Shown: piece by piece, positions 48,107 through 59,313 of the stretch
Layout: every line of letters starts with the position of its first letter
Position numbering within the stretch: the stretch's first letter is position 1
Assembly (NCBI GenBank): GCA_033977485.1
Contig: CM066988.1
Location: forward strand, 2,425,501-2,489,500
Direction: 5' to 3'
Source of the DNA: Hydrangea macrophylla
Taxonomy: Eukaryota; Streptophyta; Magnoliopsida; Cornales; Hydrangeaceae
DNA length: 64,000 bases
Notes under the pieces: model-generated
What the model was told of the DNA's origin: nothing
The model's database searches: none
What the model saw: only the letters and a program-made list of their open reading frames with translations
Made by a program: the position numbers and the translations under genes

Positions 48107-48418
48107 TGTAATACCCTGAATATTTTTAATAGTTCTAAATGTTTAAATTGGTATATTTATGATTTTATTTAAATTAATAATGTGGTTAATATACAAATAT
48201 TAGTGTGAGTGTTTTACACCATAGTATATACCATTGAATTTTGAAATTTGATACATCAACAGTGCACGTGTGTGTGTGTTTAATGTGGTGTGTGGTTAGG
48301 TTATATATATAATATAATATATAATATTGTGGGTGTACACTTATAGTTATATAACATTAGGTTAGGATAGGTTTTTAAAAAAAAAAAGAAGCACTAGTTC
48401 CTCTACACTGCACAGCCG

Positions 48419-48460
<42 letters not shown>

Positions 48461-48896
48461 AAAGAAGAAGAAGAAAAGAGAAGAAGAAAGAGAAGGTTCG
48501 CGGGTGCGTTCTTTTTGGAGCGTAGCCGATCAGAATTTGCAGGGATAGTGAGAAGTTCGTGGCATTTGATGATAGGAGACGTGTGAAGTCTTTATTAGTT
48601 TTTAAAATTTTATTTGAGAGTTTTAGTATTTTATATTTTGGCATTGTGGGCCATTTGACTTTATCAGATATTGTGTGAATTTTTTTAGAGATTAATTATG
48701 ATTTGGAACATTAGATTTTGATCCTTATTGATTGGATATTTTACTGGTATATTGCGTTTGGGAGTTTAAGCTTTATCCTGTTCAGACTGTGCGTTTTTTT
48801 TCTTTGCGATCACCTCTAATAATCGGACAACTGGATATTGGTTTAGGGATTTTTCCTTGACTAATATTTAATTGTCTGAAAATTTGGGGTGTGACA
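48107..48896 (+). repeat. 5' LTR of the young chromovirus
   Basis: 790 bp. It has a TATATATAATATAATATATAA tract near 48302-48322, an A11 run, and a GA microsatellite (48421-48455) after GCACAGCCGCC. It lacks the TCGA palindromes seen in the other LTR families. Confidence 0.95.
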
Positions 48897-48899
48897 GTT

Positions 48900-48912
48900 T
48901 GGTATCAGAGCC
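48900..48912 (+). promoter_or_regulatory. Primer binding site, initiator tRNA-Met type
   Basis: TGGTATCAGAGCC, three nt after the 5' LTR, complementary to the 3' end of plant initiator tRNA-Met. It is the expected start of minus-strand DNA synthesis. Confidence 0.9.
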
Positions 48913-49033
48913 TTAGGTTACCCTAGATTGGAGAGTGTCTAGGTGATCTTCGGAATGTGGTGAATGGGTTGTTAATTACAATGAATGAGTTTGTGTCAGA
49001 TATTTATGTATGTGTGGTTGTCTTATGAAGGTT

Positions 49034-50899
49034 ATGGCTGGAGGCTACAATACCCGTCATGGAGCTCAGACTGGAGGTGGTGAGAGTTCTGGAGGAGTTG
49101 GGGCAGGAAATCCCAACTTAGTTCAGGTGGACGTGGGGGCTATGATGAACCAGATTCTCCAAGCTGTGCAGAACAATCAGCAGGGAAACCAGGGTGACCC
49201 GTTCGCTAAAAGGAACAAGGATTTTATTTCTATTGGCGGGCGAACATTTGATGGGGATAAGGGTCCGCTGGCAGCACATGCTTGGGTTCGCAAGTGTGAA
49301 TTTGTATTTGAGCGGATGCAACTGACAGAGGTGCAGAAGCAAGAGTTGGCATCTCAGCAGTTGGAGGGTGCGGCCTTGTCATGGTGGGAGTCTGTGCGGG
49401 CTCAATATGATGTGGCAGAAATGACATGGGAGCAGTTTAAGGTTGAATTTGAAGAGAGTTTTGTTCCTAGAGCAGTGCAGTCACAATTGGCTAGAGAGTT
49501 TCAAGATCTTACACAGGGTACCATGTCTGTGATGGAGTACGTGAGAAAATTTAATGAACTTTCTTACTATGCTCCATATCTCATTGATACCGAGGAAAAG
49601 AAGAATGAGAAGTTCATTGATGGATTGGGACATTACCTCTCCAAGTCAGTGTTAGCGGCAGAGGGTGAGCCATTTAGTAAGATAGTAGATTTGGCCCTGA
49701 AATTTGAAAAGAAAGAGCAGAAGTTCCAGGCGGAGAAATCTGCAAGAGTTAAGGCAGCAGAGTCATCGAGAGATAACCGTTCCCAGTCTCAGCAGAAGGA
49801 TGGGGGAAAGAGTGGGAATCGATACAAGCCTTATGACCAAGGGCAGAAGGGCCAACAGAACCAGAGGCATGGTAATAGAGGTCAGTACTTCCCGCAGAAC
49901 CAAGGAAATTTCAGGAATCAGAACCGTCAGTGGAATGGCCAGGGAGGTCAAAACAATCAGGGCTTCCAGGGCTATCGTCAGCAGGCCTTGCAGCCGCAGA
50001 TTGGGTTCCGCCCACCAGTGCCTCAAATTGGAGCACCACCAACGGGAAAGGAGATGGTTGCAACTTCTAAACTGTGTTATAATTGTGGGATACCAGGGCA
50101 TATTGCTAAGTATTGTCCAAACAAGCCCCAGAACAATCAGGCAGCTCCTGCTAGAGCATTTGCAGTGATGCCAGGCAATGAGAATGTGCAAGGTAGTCTC
50201 AAACTTTTTCATTCCAATGTTCGTGTTTTGTTTGATACGGGTGCATCTCATTCTTTTATTTCTCGTCAGTTTGTTTTGAGAGAGGGTATTCCTGTAACTC
50301 CTTTACTTGTGCCTATACGCGTAGAAACACCTTTAGGAGGGTCTGTTACCTTATATGAACAGTGTAAAGATTTTGGGATAGACTTTGTGGATAGGACATT
50401 TCTTGTTGATTTGATTGTGTTGGGTTTTGAGGGGTTCTCCATTATTTTGGGTATGGACTGGCTTAGGAAGAATCATGTCACCTTAGACTGTGCTAAAAGG
50501 ACTATTCATATAGATACTCCGGGTTTACGTCGTTTCTCTCATACTTATCCTGACGGCGCAGAGTTAGTGATGTCTAGTTTTCTGTATTCGGTGGAGATAC
50601 CGAAGAAGGATATTAGTGATGTGGAGGTGGTATGCGACTTTGAAGATATATTTCAGGAGATTCCTGGACCACCGCTTAAGAGAGAGGTGGAGTTTCGGAT
50701 TGATCTTTTACCTGGATCCTCACCTATTTCAAAATCAGCATATCGTATGGCACCCAAGGAATTAGGAGAGATGAAGAAGCAACTTGATGAGATGCTTCAG
50801 AAGGGGTACGTTGAATTCCTTTTTTTTGTTGATTATTCTATTATCCTTTGTTGTTTTCTTTCCTTAGCCATTAGAGTAATCCTTTTGAGGTGTGTATGA
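49034..50899 (+). CDS. Gag-protease of the young chromovirus
   Basis: The frame is open from 49010; the ATG at 49034 (MAGGYNTRHG) is the likelier start because the eight codons before it are Cys-rich and unlike Gag. Counting from 49010, the retrotrans_gag core lies at about residues 80-220 (AHAWVRKCEFVFERMQLTEV, LSWWESVRAQYDV, FVPRAVQSQLAREFQ). A Gln/Asn/Gly-rich linker, a CCHC knuckle at 356-369 (CYNCGIPGHIAKYC) and an aspartic protease with intact DTGAS at 409-413 follow; IILGMDWL is the second protease signature. The frame then enters the RT N-terminus and ends in a TGA at 50897-50899, inside the intron-like segment. Gag forms the particle and the protease matures it. As an unspliced product this is Gag-PR; spliced, it would join the pol frame. 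Confidence 0.9.
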   Translation: MAGGYNTRHGAQTGGGESSGGVGAGNPNLVQVDVGAMMNQILQAVQNNQQGNQGDPFAKRNKDFISIGGRTFDGDKGPLAAHAWVRKCEFVFERMQLTEVQKQELASQQLEGAALSWWESVRAQYDVAEMTWEQFKVEFEESFVPRAVQSQLAREFQDLTQGTMSVMEYVRKFNELSYYAPYLIDTEEKKNEKFIDGLGHYLSKSVLAAEGEPFSKIVDLALKFEKKEQKFQAEKSARVKAAESSRDNRSQSQQKDGGKSGNRYKPYDQGQKGQQNQRHGNRGQYFPQNQGNFRNQNRQWNGQGGQNNQGFQGYRQQALQPQIGFRPPVPQIGAPPTGKEMVATSKLCYNCGIPGHIAKYCPNKPQNNQAAPARAFAVMPGNENVQGSLKLFHSNVRVLFDTGASHSFISRQFVLREGIPVTPLLVPIRVETPLGGSVTLYEQCKDFGIDFVDRTFLVDLIVLGFEGFSIILGMDWLRKNHVTLDCAKRTIHIDTPGLRRFSHTYPDGAELVMSSFLYSVEIPKKDISDVEVVCDFEDIFQEIPGPPLKREVEFRIDLLPGSSPISKSAYRMAPKELGEMKKQLDEMLQKGYVEFLFFVDYSIILCCFLSLAIRVILLRCV

Positions 50900-50904
50900 C
50901 TCAG
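50806..50904 (+). other. 99-nt intron-like segment between protease and RT
   Basis: It starts GTACGT and ends GACTCAG. It is T-rich, with a long pyrimidine stretch (about 50848-50867). The coding sequence on the left stops after GG of a Gly codon and resumes with G, so removal gives a [18 protein letters not shown] junction, as in related elements. It contains an in-frame stop (50897-50899). The homologous place in the decayed chromovirus (about 17960-17975) is uninterrupted. Splicing is inferred, not shown; a simple insertion is the alternative, but no target duplication is seen. Confidence 0.7.
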
Positions 50905-53620
50905 GTTTATACGACCCAGTAATTCTCCATGGGGAGCTCCAGCTATCTTTGTGTCGAAGAAGGATGGTTCTCTGCGTATGTGCATAGATTATAGAGAGTT
51001 GAATAAGGTGACAGTTAAGAACAAATATCCGTTGCCTAGGATTGACGACCTTCTTGACCAGTTGAAGGGGGCAGCAGTCTTTTCTCAGTTGGATTTGAGG
51101 ACGGGATATCATCAAATGGGAGTGGAGGAGGAGAGTATTCCACGTACAGCTTTTCGTACCCGGTATGGATTGTATGAGTTTTCGGTGATGCCGTTTGGGT
51201 TGACCAATGCTCCAGCATTCTTTATGGATTTGATGAATCGGGTGTTCAGGCCGTATTTAGACCGATTTGTTGTTGTCTTCATCGATGACATATTGGTTTA
51301 TTCTCGGACTCTTGAGGAGCATAGAGAACATTTGAAGGTTGTACTGCAGACGCTTCGAGAGCATAAGTTATATGCCAAGTTTAGTAAGTGCCATTTTTGG
51401 GAGTCGTCGGTGAGATTTCTAGGACATGTTATTTCAGCTAAGGGAATAGCAGTAGATCCTGAGAAAGTAGCAGCAGTTCAAGAGTGGGTGCAACCTACTA
51501 ATCCTACAGAGGTGAGGAGTTTCTTGGGGTTAGCTGGGTATTATAGAAGGTTCATTGAAAAATTCTCAGTCATAGCAGCACCGTTAACAAAGTTGACACG
51601 TAAGAATGTGAAGTTTTTGTGGACAGATGAGTGTGAGCAAGCATTCAAGGAGTTGAAGCAGCGGTTGACCACCGCACCCATTTTGACCATTCCGGTTGAA
51701 ACTGGAAAACTTGTAGTGTTCACGGATGCCAGTGGGACCGGTTTGGGTTGTGTTTTGATGCAGGAAGGGAAGGTTATTTCGTATGCTTCTAGACAGTTGA
51801 GGCCACATGAGAGGAGGTATCCTACTCATGACTTGGAGTTGGCAGCGGTCGTGTTTGCATTGAAGGTGTGGAGGCACTACCTCTTTGGAGAGAGATTTGA
51901 GCTTTATACAGATCATAAGAGCCTTAAGTACTTATTCTCACAAAAGGAGCTGAACATGAGACAACAGAGATGGGTCGAGTTCATCAGTAGTTACGACTTT
52001 GAGATTCTTTATCATCCAGGGAAGGGAAATGTAGTGGCTGATGCGCTTAGCCGGAAACATAGCGTGATGGCTTCTATGATGGTTCGGGAGTGGAAGTCTC
52101 TTGAGGTGTTAACCTCTCATGGTATTCAACCAGTACGAGAGAGTGAGAAGGCGTACATTGGAAGTTTGTTGGTTCAGTCAACCCTAGTAAGTAAGATTCG
52201 ACAGATGCAGTGTTCAGATAAAGTTTTGGTCAGTCGTCTTAATGATTTGATTGTGGATTTGCTTGATGAATGTCCGACTGATTGGACTGTGGATTCAGAG
52301 GGGAGTCTATGTTTTCGAGGTAGGCTTTGTGTGCCTGATAATGCAGAATTGAAGAAGGAAGTTCTAAGTGAGGCACATCGATCTCGGTACACTATTCACC
52401 CTAGTGGGACTAAGATGTATCATGACTTGAAGCGTACCTTTTGGTGGGAAGGTATGAAGAGAGATGTAGGAGAGTTTGTTTCTATGTGCGTGGTGTGTCA
52501 GCAGGTGAAGGCGGAATATCAGAAGCCGTCTGGCTTGTTGAAACCCTTAGAAATACCTGTGTGGAAGTGGGAATGCATTTCCATGGATTTTGTGGATGGG
52601 TTACCGAGGTCCAAGAAGGGGAATGAGTCGATTTGGGTCATTGTGGATCGGCTTACAAAGTCTGCACATTTTATTCCTATTAGTATACATCGTACGGTAG
52701 ACAAGTTGGCACAGTTGTACATTCGGGAGATAGTACGTTTGCATGGGACTCCGGTCTCGATTGTGTCTGATCGTGATCCATTGTTTGTGGCAGAGTTTTG
52801 GGAGAGTTTTCAACGCGCTATGGGGACCCAATTAGATCTTAGTACTGCTTATCACCCTCAGACCGATGGGCAGACTGAGAGGGTTAACCAGATCCTTGAG
52901 GATATGTTAAGGGCTTGTGTTCTCGATCTCGGTGGTAGTTGGGAAGAACACTTGCCATTGGTAGAGTTTGCTTACAATAACAGTTACCATTCTAGTATAG
53001 GAATGGCACCTTTCGAAGCGTTGTATGGGAGGCCGTGTAGATCTCCAGTGTGTTGGGCGGAAGTAGGTGATGTACCTATTTTGGGTCCAGAGATAGTTCG
53101 AGAGACTACTGAGAAGGTGAGTGTTATTCGAGAGAGGATTAAGACTGCTCAGAGTCGGCAAAAGAGTTATGCTGATAGGAAGCGCAAGGGGGTAGAATTT
53201 GAAGTTGGAGATTTTGTGTTCTTGAAGGTATCCCCGATGAGAGGTGTGATGCGTTTTGGTAAAAAAGGGAAGCTTGCTCCGAGGTTTGTAGGACCTTATG
53301 AGATTGTCGGAAAGGTTGGAGAGTTGGCCTATAGAGTATTGTTGCCACCGGCATTGGCGGCAATTCATAATGTGTTCCATGTATCCATGTTGAGGAAGTG
53401 TGTGAAAGATCCTGAACTTATCGTTCGTCCGACAGAGCTTGAGATTAATAATGATCTTACGTATGTTGTTCGACCTATCACTATTGTCGATCGAGATGTG
53501 AAGTATTTGCGGAGGAAAGTAGTGAATCTTGTGAAGGTGCAATGGAGTGAGAGAATTAACGACGTTACGTGGGAACTTGAGGAGAAGATTCGGAAGTCTC
53601 ATCCCGAGCTATTCGAGTAG
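50905..53620 (+). CDS. RT-RNase H-integrase-chromodomain of the young chromovirus
   Basis: The first in-frame ATG is 50951, but homology begins at 50905, so this is the second exon or segment of pol, not a separate gene. Counting residues from 50951: RT with [20 protein letters not shown] and catalytic FIDD at 110-113; RNase H ([35 protein letters not shown]); integrase zinc finger His476, His483, Cys513, Cys516; integrase catalytic Asp546, Asp607 and Glu643 (D-35-E); then the C-terminal domain and a chromodomain ([20 protein letters not shown]). The chromodomain is expected to guide insertion into particular chromatin. All catalytic residues are present and no stop occurs in 889 codons, so the protein could be active if made. 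Confidence 0.93.
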
Positions 53621-53775
53621 TGTTAGTGCGTGTTTCAAATCTCGGGACGAGATTTTCTTTGAGGTGTGTATAATGTAATACCCTGAATATTTTTAATAGT
53701 TCTAAATGTTTAAATTGGTATTTTTATGATTTTATTTAAATTAATAATGTGGTTAATATACAAATATTAGTGTGA

Positions 53776-54466
53776 GTCCAGAGATAGTTCGAGAGACTAC
53801 TGAGAAGGTGAGTGTTATTCGAGAGAGGATTAAGACTGCTCAGAGTCGGCAAAAGAGTTATGCTGATAGGAAGCGCAAGGGGGTAGAATTTGAAGTTGGA
53901 GATTTTGTGTTCTTGAAGGTATCCCCGATGAGAGGTGTGATGCGTTTTGGTAAAAAAGGGAAGCTTGCTCCGAGGTTTGTAGGACCTTATGAGATTGTCG
54001 GAAAGGTTGGAGAGTTGGCCTATAGAGTATTGTTGCCACCGGCATTGGCGGCAATTCATAATGTGTTCCATGTATCCATGTTGATGAAGTGTGTGAAAGA
54101 TCCTGAACTTATCGTTCGTCCGACAGAGCTTGAGATTAATAATGATCTTACGTATGTTGTTCGACCTATCACTATTGTCGATCGAGATGTGAAGTATTTG
54201 CGGAGAAAAGTAGTGAATCTTGTGAAGGTGCAATGGAGTGAGAGAATTAACGACGTTACGTGGGAACTTGAGGAGAAGATTCGGAAGTCTCATCCCGAGC
54301 TATTCGAGTAGTGTTAGTGCGTGTTTCAAATCTCGGGACGAGATTTTCTTTGAGGTGTGTATAATGTAATACCCTGAATATTTTTAATAGTTCTAAATGT
54401 TTAAATTGGTATTTTTATGATTTTATTTAAATTAATAATGTGGTTAATATACAAATATTAGTGTGA
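53776..54466 (+). repeat. 691-bp duplication of pol end plus LTR start
   Basis: Bases 53085-53775 (last 536 nt of pol, the 53-nt spacer, and the first 102 nt of the LTR) are repeated at 53776-54466 with a 691-nt offset. The two copies differ at only about two sites in the coding part (near 54085 and 54206). The junction lies where GTGAG of the LTR meets GTCCAG of pol. The second copy leaves a 179-codon open piece (53772-54311) of integrase tail and chromodomain without a start of its own. Confidence 0.95.
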
Positions 54467-54676
54467 GTGTTTTACACCATAGTATATACCATTGAATTTT
54501 GAAATTTGATACATCAACAGTGCACGTGTGTGTGTGTTTAATGTGGTGTGTGGTTAGGTTATATATATAATATAATATATAATATTGTGGGTGTACACTT
54601 ATAGTTATATAACATTAGGTTAGGATAGGTTTTAAAAAAAAAAAAGAAGCACTAGTTCCTCTACACTGCACAGCCG

Positions 54677-54728
<52 letters not shown>

Positions 54729-55164
54729 AAAGAAGAAGAAGAAAAGAGAAGAAGAAAGAGAAGGTTCGCGGGTGCGTTCTTTTTGGAGCGTAGCCGATCA
54801 GAATTTGCAGGGATAGTGAGAAGTTCGTGGCATTTGATGATAGGAGACGTGTGAAGTCTTTATTAGTTTTTAAAATTTTATTTGAGAGTTTTAGTATTTT
54901 ATATTTTGGCATTGTGGGCCATTTGACTTTATCAGATATTGTGTGAATTTTTTTAGAGATTAATTATGATTTGGAACATTAGATTTTGATCCTTATTGAT
55001 TGGATATTTTACTGGTATATTGCGTTTGGGAGTTTAAGCTTTATCCTGTTCAGACTGTGCGTTTTTTTTCTTTGCGATCACCTTTAATAATCGGACAACT
55101 GGATATTGGTTTAGGGATTTTTCCTTGACTAATATTTAATTGTCTGAAAATTTGGGGTGTGACA
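54365..55164 (+). repeat. 3' LTR of the young chromovirus
   Basis: 800 bp; matches the 5' LTR except for a longer GA microsatellite (54679-54724) and about three substitutions. A 102-bp partial LTR start also lies at 53674-53775. Confidence 0.95.
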
Positions 55165-55760
55165 CGGTAGTCCTTGAAATTTTTCATCAATTTTCTTTCT
55201 AACTTCCATCAACTCTGAAGGACAAACTTCTTCATGAAATACCTTTTGCCTCAATAGATCCCAACTTTCTTCTTTAGAAAGAGAGCGCAAATCATAAGGA
55301 ATTCTATAATATTTAGCATGCAAAGCCACATCTTTCCAACTTCTGTTGCCATCATCTGGAAAAGAACACCTTAATATTCTAAATATCATCCATGACAATC
55401 AAATACCTATTTTCCTTCAGGCGTTTATGCAACTCTTCACTTAACTTTGCATCACTCATTCATTATGTTAGTATCACGAGAGGGTGGGAGATATCATATA
55501 TGGGGAGCGCAAAATCGCGAGGAACAAATCCCTTTTCTAGTATATATACTTGAGAAATAGAAATCCATGCATGAATATAGAAGTAATGTGCTACGTAAGG
55601 ATTATTATAGAATTTTATGGCCAAAGTAGATTTATCATATGGAGACAACATCTAGTTGCTTTCATTTCCAATTAGTCGCTCCATTACCATATTCAAAGCC
55701 CACAACAATTTCTCTCTCATTGGGAGAATGAGTGAGGACATCAGAAGTTTTCTCTGCCAT
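55165..55760 (-). pseudogene. NB-ARC-LRR resistance gene relic, 5' part
   Basis: Reading leftward from about 55760: a short stretch like EREIVVGFE, a degenerate P-loop (SPYDKSTLA for GLGKTTLA, near 55625), FYIHAWISISQVY, a kinase-2 box LIVMDDI followed by TAG where Trp is expected (near 55390), then RILRCSFPDDGNRSWKDVAL, YRIPYDLRSLSKEESWDLLR and KIDEKFQGLP ending at the insertion. Deletions and frameshifts lie at about 55460 and 55660. The coiled-coil N-terminus is missing or unrecognisable. Together with 46632-48106 this makes one gene that had probably already decayed when the chromovirus inserted. Confidence 0.88.
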
Positions 55761-56398
55761 TATTCTTGAGGAATTTCAATAAACTTGAGGCAATGTTCTT
55801 GAAAAAATAGCTACTATGTACTTTGATGTGAAGAAGATTACCTATGATTGCTAAATTTAATAGGATTTCATTCTCATTTTCATTTCACACCTGGCATAAT
55901 TAGAACAACAACCAAACTGTAGCTAGCATGGGAAAGCTGTCATTTAGAAAATTAGAACCAGGAGTGTGATATTTTGGGCTAGCAGTCATTCAACAGCTCA
56001 AAAGGTTTTAGGCTTTAGCATGAGACAAACATAATGGAAGTCGGTAGGCCGGAATGGATTAACAACAGTCATTTCATTCCTCTATTATTCCATTCCTCTA
56101 TTTGGCTAAATTCGTAGGAATGAAATGTCAATTTCATTCTCATTCCACTTTGGGGTTTAACAATCAATTAGTAGAATAATATTTGTACAAATGTTTATAG
56201 TACAAACATACAAGGGCGGACCCAGAAATTCTCAAAGAGGTGGGCTAATATACAACAAAAGCTAGCAACCAAAAAAAGAAAAAAAAATTTCTTCTCATAA
56301 CAAAAATCTACACTATCTTATTTAAAATTGCGCAAGTCACAAAAAAAAAAAAAAACAAACAAACAAACAAACAAAATTTACATAAAGCTTTTTCCATT

Positions 56399-56556
56399 GG
56401 AGTAATGCTATGCTTCCCAAAGTTTCTATTGTAAATGGTTTACAAACACATGCAGCGGTCATCGTCAATAATGGTAGGACCACGTCCTCCAATCAAGATC
56501 AAGTGGGCCCTCGCCATATGTGTTTGTGAACCATTTGGGAAGCATATCATTGCTCT
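56399..56556. mobile_element. MITE (AGTAATGCTATGCTTCCC ends)
   Basis: The arms are AGTAATGCTATGCTTCCCAA plus TGGTTTACAAACACAT, against the complement of ATGTGTTTGTGAACCATTTG plus GGGAAGCATATCATTGCTCT. About 158 bp with a GC-richer centre (AGGACCACGTCCT). The ends resemble those of 58504-58693 and 8146-8297. Confidence 0.75.
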
Positions 56557-58135
56557 TCCCATTCATCCTATAACTAAATAGAGATCTTGTATGATATATA
56601 CGTGGGGTTTATGATTTATCAATCATCCTAATTTTGGAGTCTAAATATTATAGTTATATCCTAAAATGTTCCAACTTTAAAAGTCACTTTAATTTTTAAA
56701 AGCTAAGTAGTTTAAAAGCTACATCATTTAGGACCTAATTATATTTGGAACCTAATTCCAGTGTTTTAGAACCTAAACCATAAGTTTGTATGATACATCC
56801 CAAATCACATGATGTATCATAGCATTTTCCAGCTAGGGGGTGGAAGATACAAATAACATCACTTTAACCTAAGCAGTTTATATTTGTGTCGGCTAGCCTA
56901 AGGGAGTGAATTATAGTTGCGTGCTTAATGAAGGGGCTATGGGTTGGGCTGGGCTGGGATAAGGTATGAATTGTGTAGCTGTGTGTTTAATGAAGGGTTG
57001 TGTGAGCTATAGGCTTGAAGGCATGTAACATAAGTGTATAACAATTTTAGAAACTTGGCACTGGGCTATAGCCCAGCTGAGTCCGCCATTGCAAACATAT
57101 TTGTCTATAAAATACTTAAAACATCTTCTTCTTTTTTTTTCTTTTTAAAGAAACCAAAATATTATTGTGAAAATATCTTTTATTGAAGTATTTTATGGAA
57201 TATCTTCAAATATTTTTTTGCAAATATGTAGTCTTTTAACGTATTTTGTAAGTCCAAGAATTTAATATTAAAATTCTTATGAAATATTTTAAAGTGTGTA
57301 ATTTTCTTTACATTTTTTAGCCTAAATATTTAAGATCTAATTTTTGATGAATGATAAATCCTTTTTAAACTTTTTTAAGTCCACTTTATTATTTAATTTA
57401 TTTGCAAAATCTCTTTAAATATTTAATATATTTACTACATATGGTTAAATATTTTTAGTCCGATATTAAATTTACTGTCGAATTTTTTTAGTATGAATAA
57501 TTTTTAATCCAAATATTTAATATTTTATGAACACATTTTAAGGAAAAGATTTATCTTTTACAATGGTAGTCATTCTTGTGAGAATGGAATATCCCTTAAG
57601 TAGGAATTGTCGTTCCAAAAAGAATGACTATTCCACTGTAATTGGTCACACCAAACACTTGAATGTAATTAACCCAGGAATGATCATTCCATTTTAAGGT
57701 TCATTCCTATCAACCAAATGTGTCCTAAAGATATAAAAGGTTAAATTCATTTCGCCCCTTCATGGTTAGGCAGTTTTCACTTTTCTCCCTTGTAATTTAA
57801 AAGTTGACACTTAACCTCTTAATATTACAATTAAAGTAAAATTGTTTAAGTTTTTCGTTATTTTCAATGGAACTTTTTTTTTAAAAAAAATTTCAGTTTG
57901 TCGGGGAAATGTTTGACCAGTTTTTATATTTCAAAATGTCAATTTTTCTCCCCCATTCACACAATTGAAATAAAGGATTAAATTTGAGACGGCTTAGCCG
58001 TACTACATAGGGATTACGGCACCCAATATGGATAGTACACCTCAGCATTTTGACCTCAGTATTTTGTGACCTAGCTTTACACAATTCGTCTTTTATCAAA
58101 TATGGTAACAGTACGTTGGCGCGTGCCTTTCCGTG

Positions 58136-58136
<1 letters not shown>

Positions 58137-58225
<89 letters not shown>
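58137..58225. repeat. (CA)30(CT)14 compound microsatellite
   Basis: A pure CA run to 58197 is followed directly by CT to 58225. Confidence 0.95.
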
Positions 58226-58227
<2 letters not shown>

Positions 58228-58503
58228 ATATCTAACTATGTATTCCTATGTGATTATACGCACTACAAAACTTTAATTTGATTCACTTATTTCTCCTATT
58301 AATAATTATACTTCTAATTGGATATTGACACAACATAAGAAATAAAAGGACTTGTACTCCATTAAAAAAACCAATTAAGTCAGACTTCAAAGCAGTGACA
58401 TGCCATAGAAGAATTGATATTCCAAGGTTTTGTGGTCCAAACTCCAAAGTGCCTCAAGACGCATAATTGAAATCGAGTAAATACAATTTCTTTCTCTCTC
58501 CCG

Positions 58504-58693
58504 CATGAATGATGTTTTGCTGCCCAAATTTTGAATTCCAATTTGGTTCCCAAGTGTTTTGTCAGTTGTACCACATGCAGTGACATGGTGTACCACGATC
58601 AATTTCACAGCTTGTGGTACGAGTACAGCTATTGACAAAACACTTAGGAACCAATTTGGGATTCAAAATTTGGGAAGTATGGCATTACTTATG
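58504..58693. mobile_element. MITE (AGTAATGCCATACTTCCC ends)
   Basis: The arm CCCAAATTTTGAATTCCAAT plus TTGGTTCCCAAGTGTTTTGTC pairs with GACAAAACACTTAGGAACCA plus ATTTGGGATTCAAAATTTGGG. The centre has TGTACCACATGCAGTGACATGG, also partly palindromic. Same family as the MITE in TGD2 intron 2. Confidence 0.8.
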
Positions 58694-59264
58694 TTCGTTT
58701 ATATAAATATGTGTATGTAAATGTATAGCATGTATCTATATGATTAAAGTCATTAAACACATATATGCATGTGTTTATATATGTGTGTGCATGTATTATA
58801 ATTCACATATAATAATTGAGTTATAATTTCATTAGTATGCGTTTGGTTGTAGGAATTGTTTAATTTATGAGGGGATATTAGGCCATAGGTTCCTTAAAAT
58901 TAGGTGTTTTAGACAAAAACCCACGTGTCGGAATTTATGGTTGTAGGAACTGTTAATTCATAAGTCATATGTACTGATATGTGTCGTGTGATGTAAGGAT
59001 GACACTTATATTTCCCTCTTGACAAGTGTCACTCCATGCAATAAAAACTCTATGCTTTTTACACCTAACTTGTAACTCATCACTCTATGAAGTAGGGACT
59101 GTTACATATAGTATAATGAAAGTAAAAAAAAAAGTACAAATTACACTTACCTCACTTGAGGTATATGACAATTACAGGGACCTCCCCTCCAGTTTGGAAA
59201 AAACACACACCTCCCTCTACTACTTTTTTAGTGTAAGATTACCAATTTACCCAATATCTCCTTT

Positions 59265-59265
<1 letters not shown>

Positions 59266-59312
<47 letters not shown>
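59266..59312. repeat. (TA)n(TG)16 microsatellite
   Basis: A TA run of about 15 nt joined to TG repeats (59281-59312). Confidence 0.9.

Positions 59313-59313
<1 letters not shown>

Larger units (their letters stand above)
48107..55164 (+). mobile_element. Young, nearly intact Ty3/gypsy chromovirus
   Basis: 7058 bp, ends TGTAATACCC and GGGTGTGACA, flanked by a perfect 5-bp duplication CGGTA (48102-48106 and 55165-55169). LTRs are 48107-48896 and 54365-55164. Aligned by eye they differ by about three substitutions plus the length of a GA repeat, so the insertion is recent. The primer binding site TGGTATCAGAGCC starts at 48900. Gag, protease, RT, RNase H, integrase and chromodomain frames carry no stop codon apart from a 99-nt GT-AG segment between PR and RT. 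The pol end is duplicated before the 3' LTR. It lies inside the GLPLA codons of an NLR relic. Confidence 0.95.

Noticed and set aside
50806..50904. Programmed frameshift between gag-pro and pol
   Set aside because: The frames are separated by 99 nt of non-homologous T-rich sequence, not by a one-base slip; GT-AG removal restores homology exactly, so splicing is the better reading.
51541..54293. Several minus-strand frames of 60-231 codons over the young chromovirus pol
   Set aside because: They are antisense shadows of the well-conserved RT/integrase frame; the 231- and 185-codon versions are simply the two copies of the duplicated pol end.
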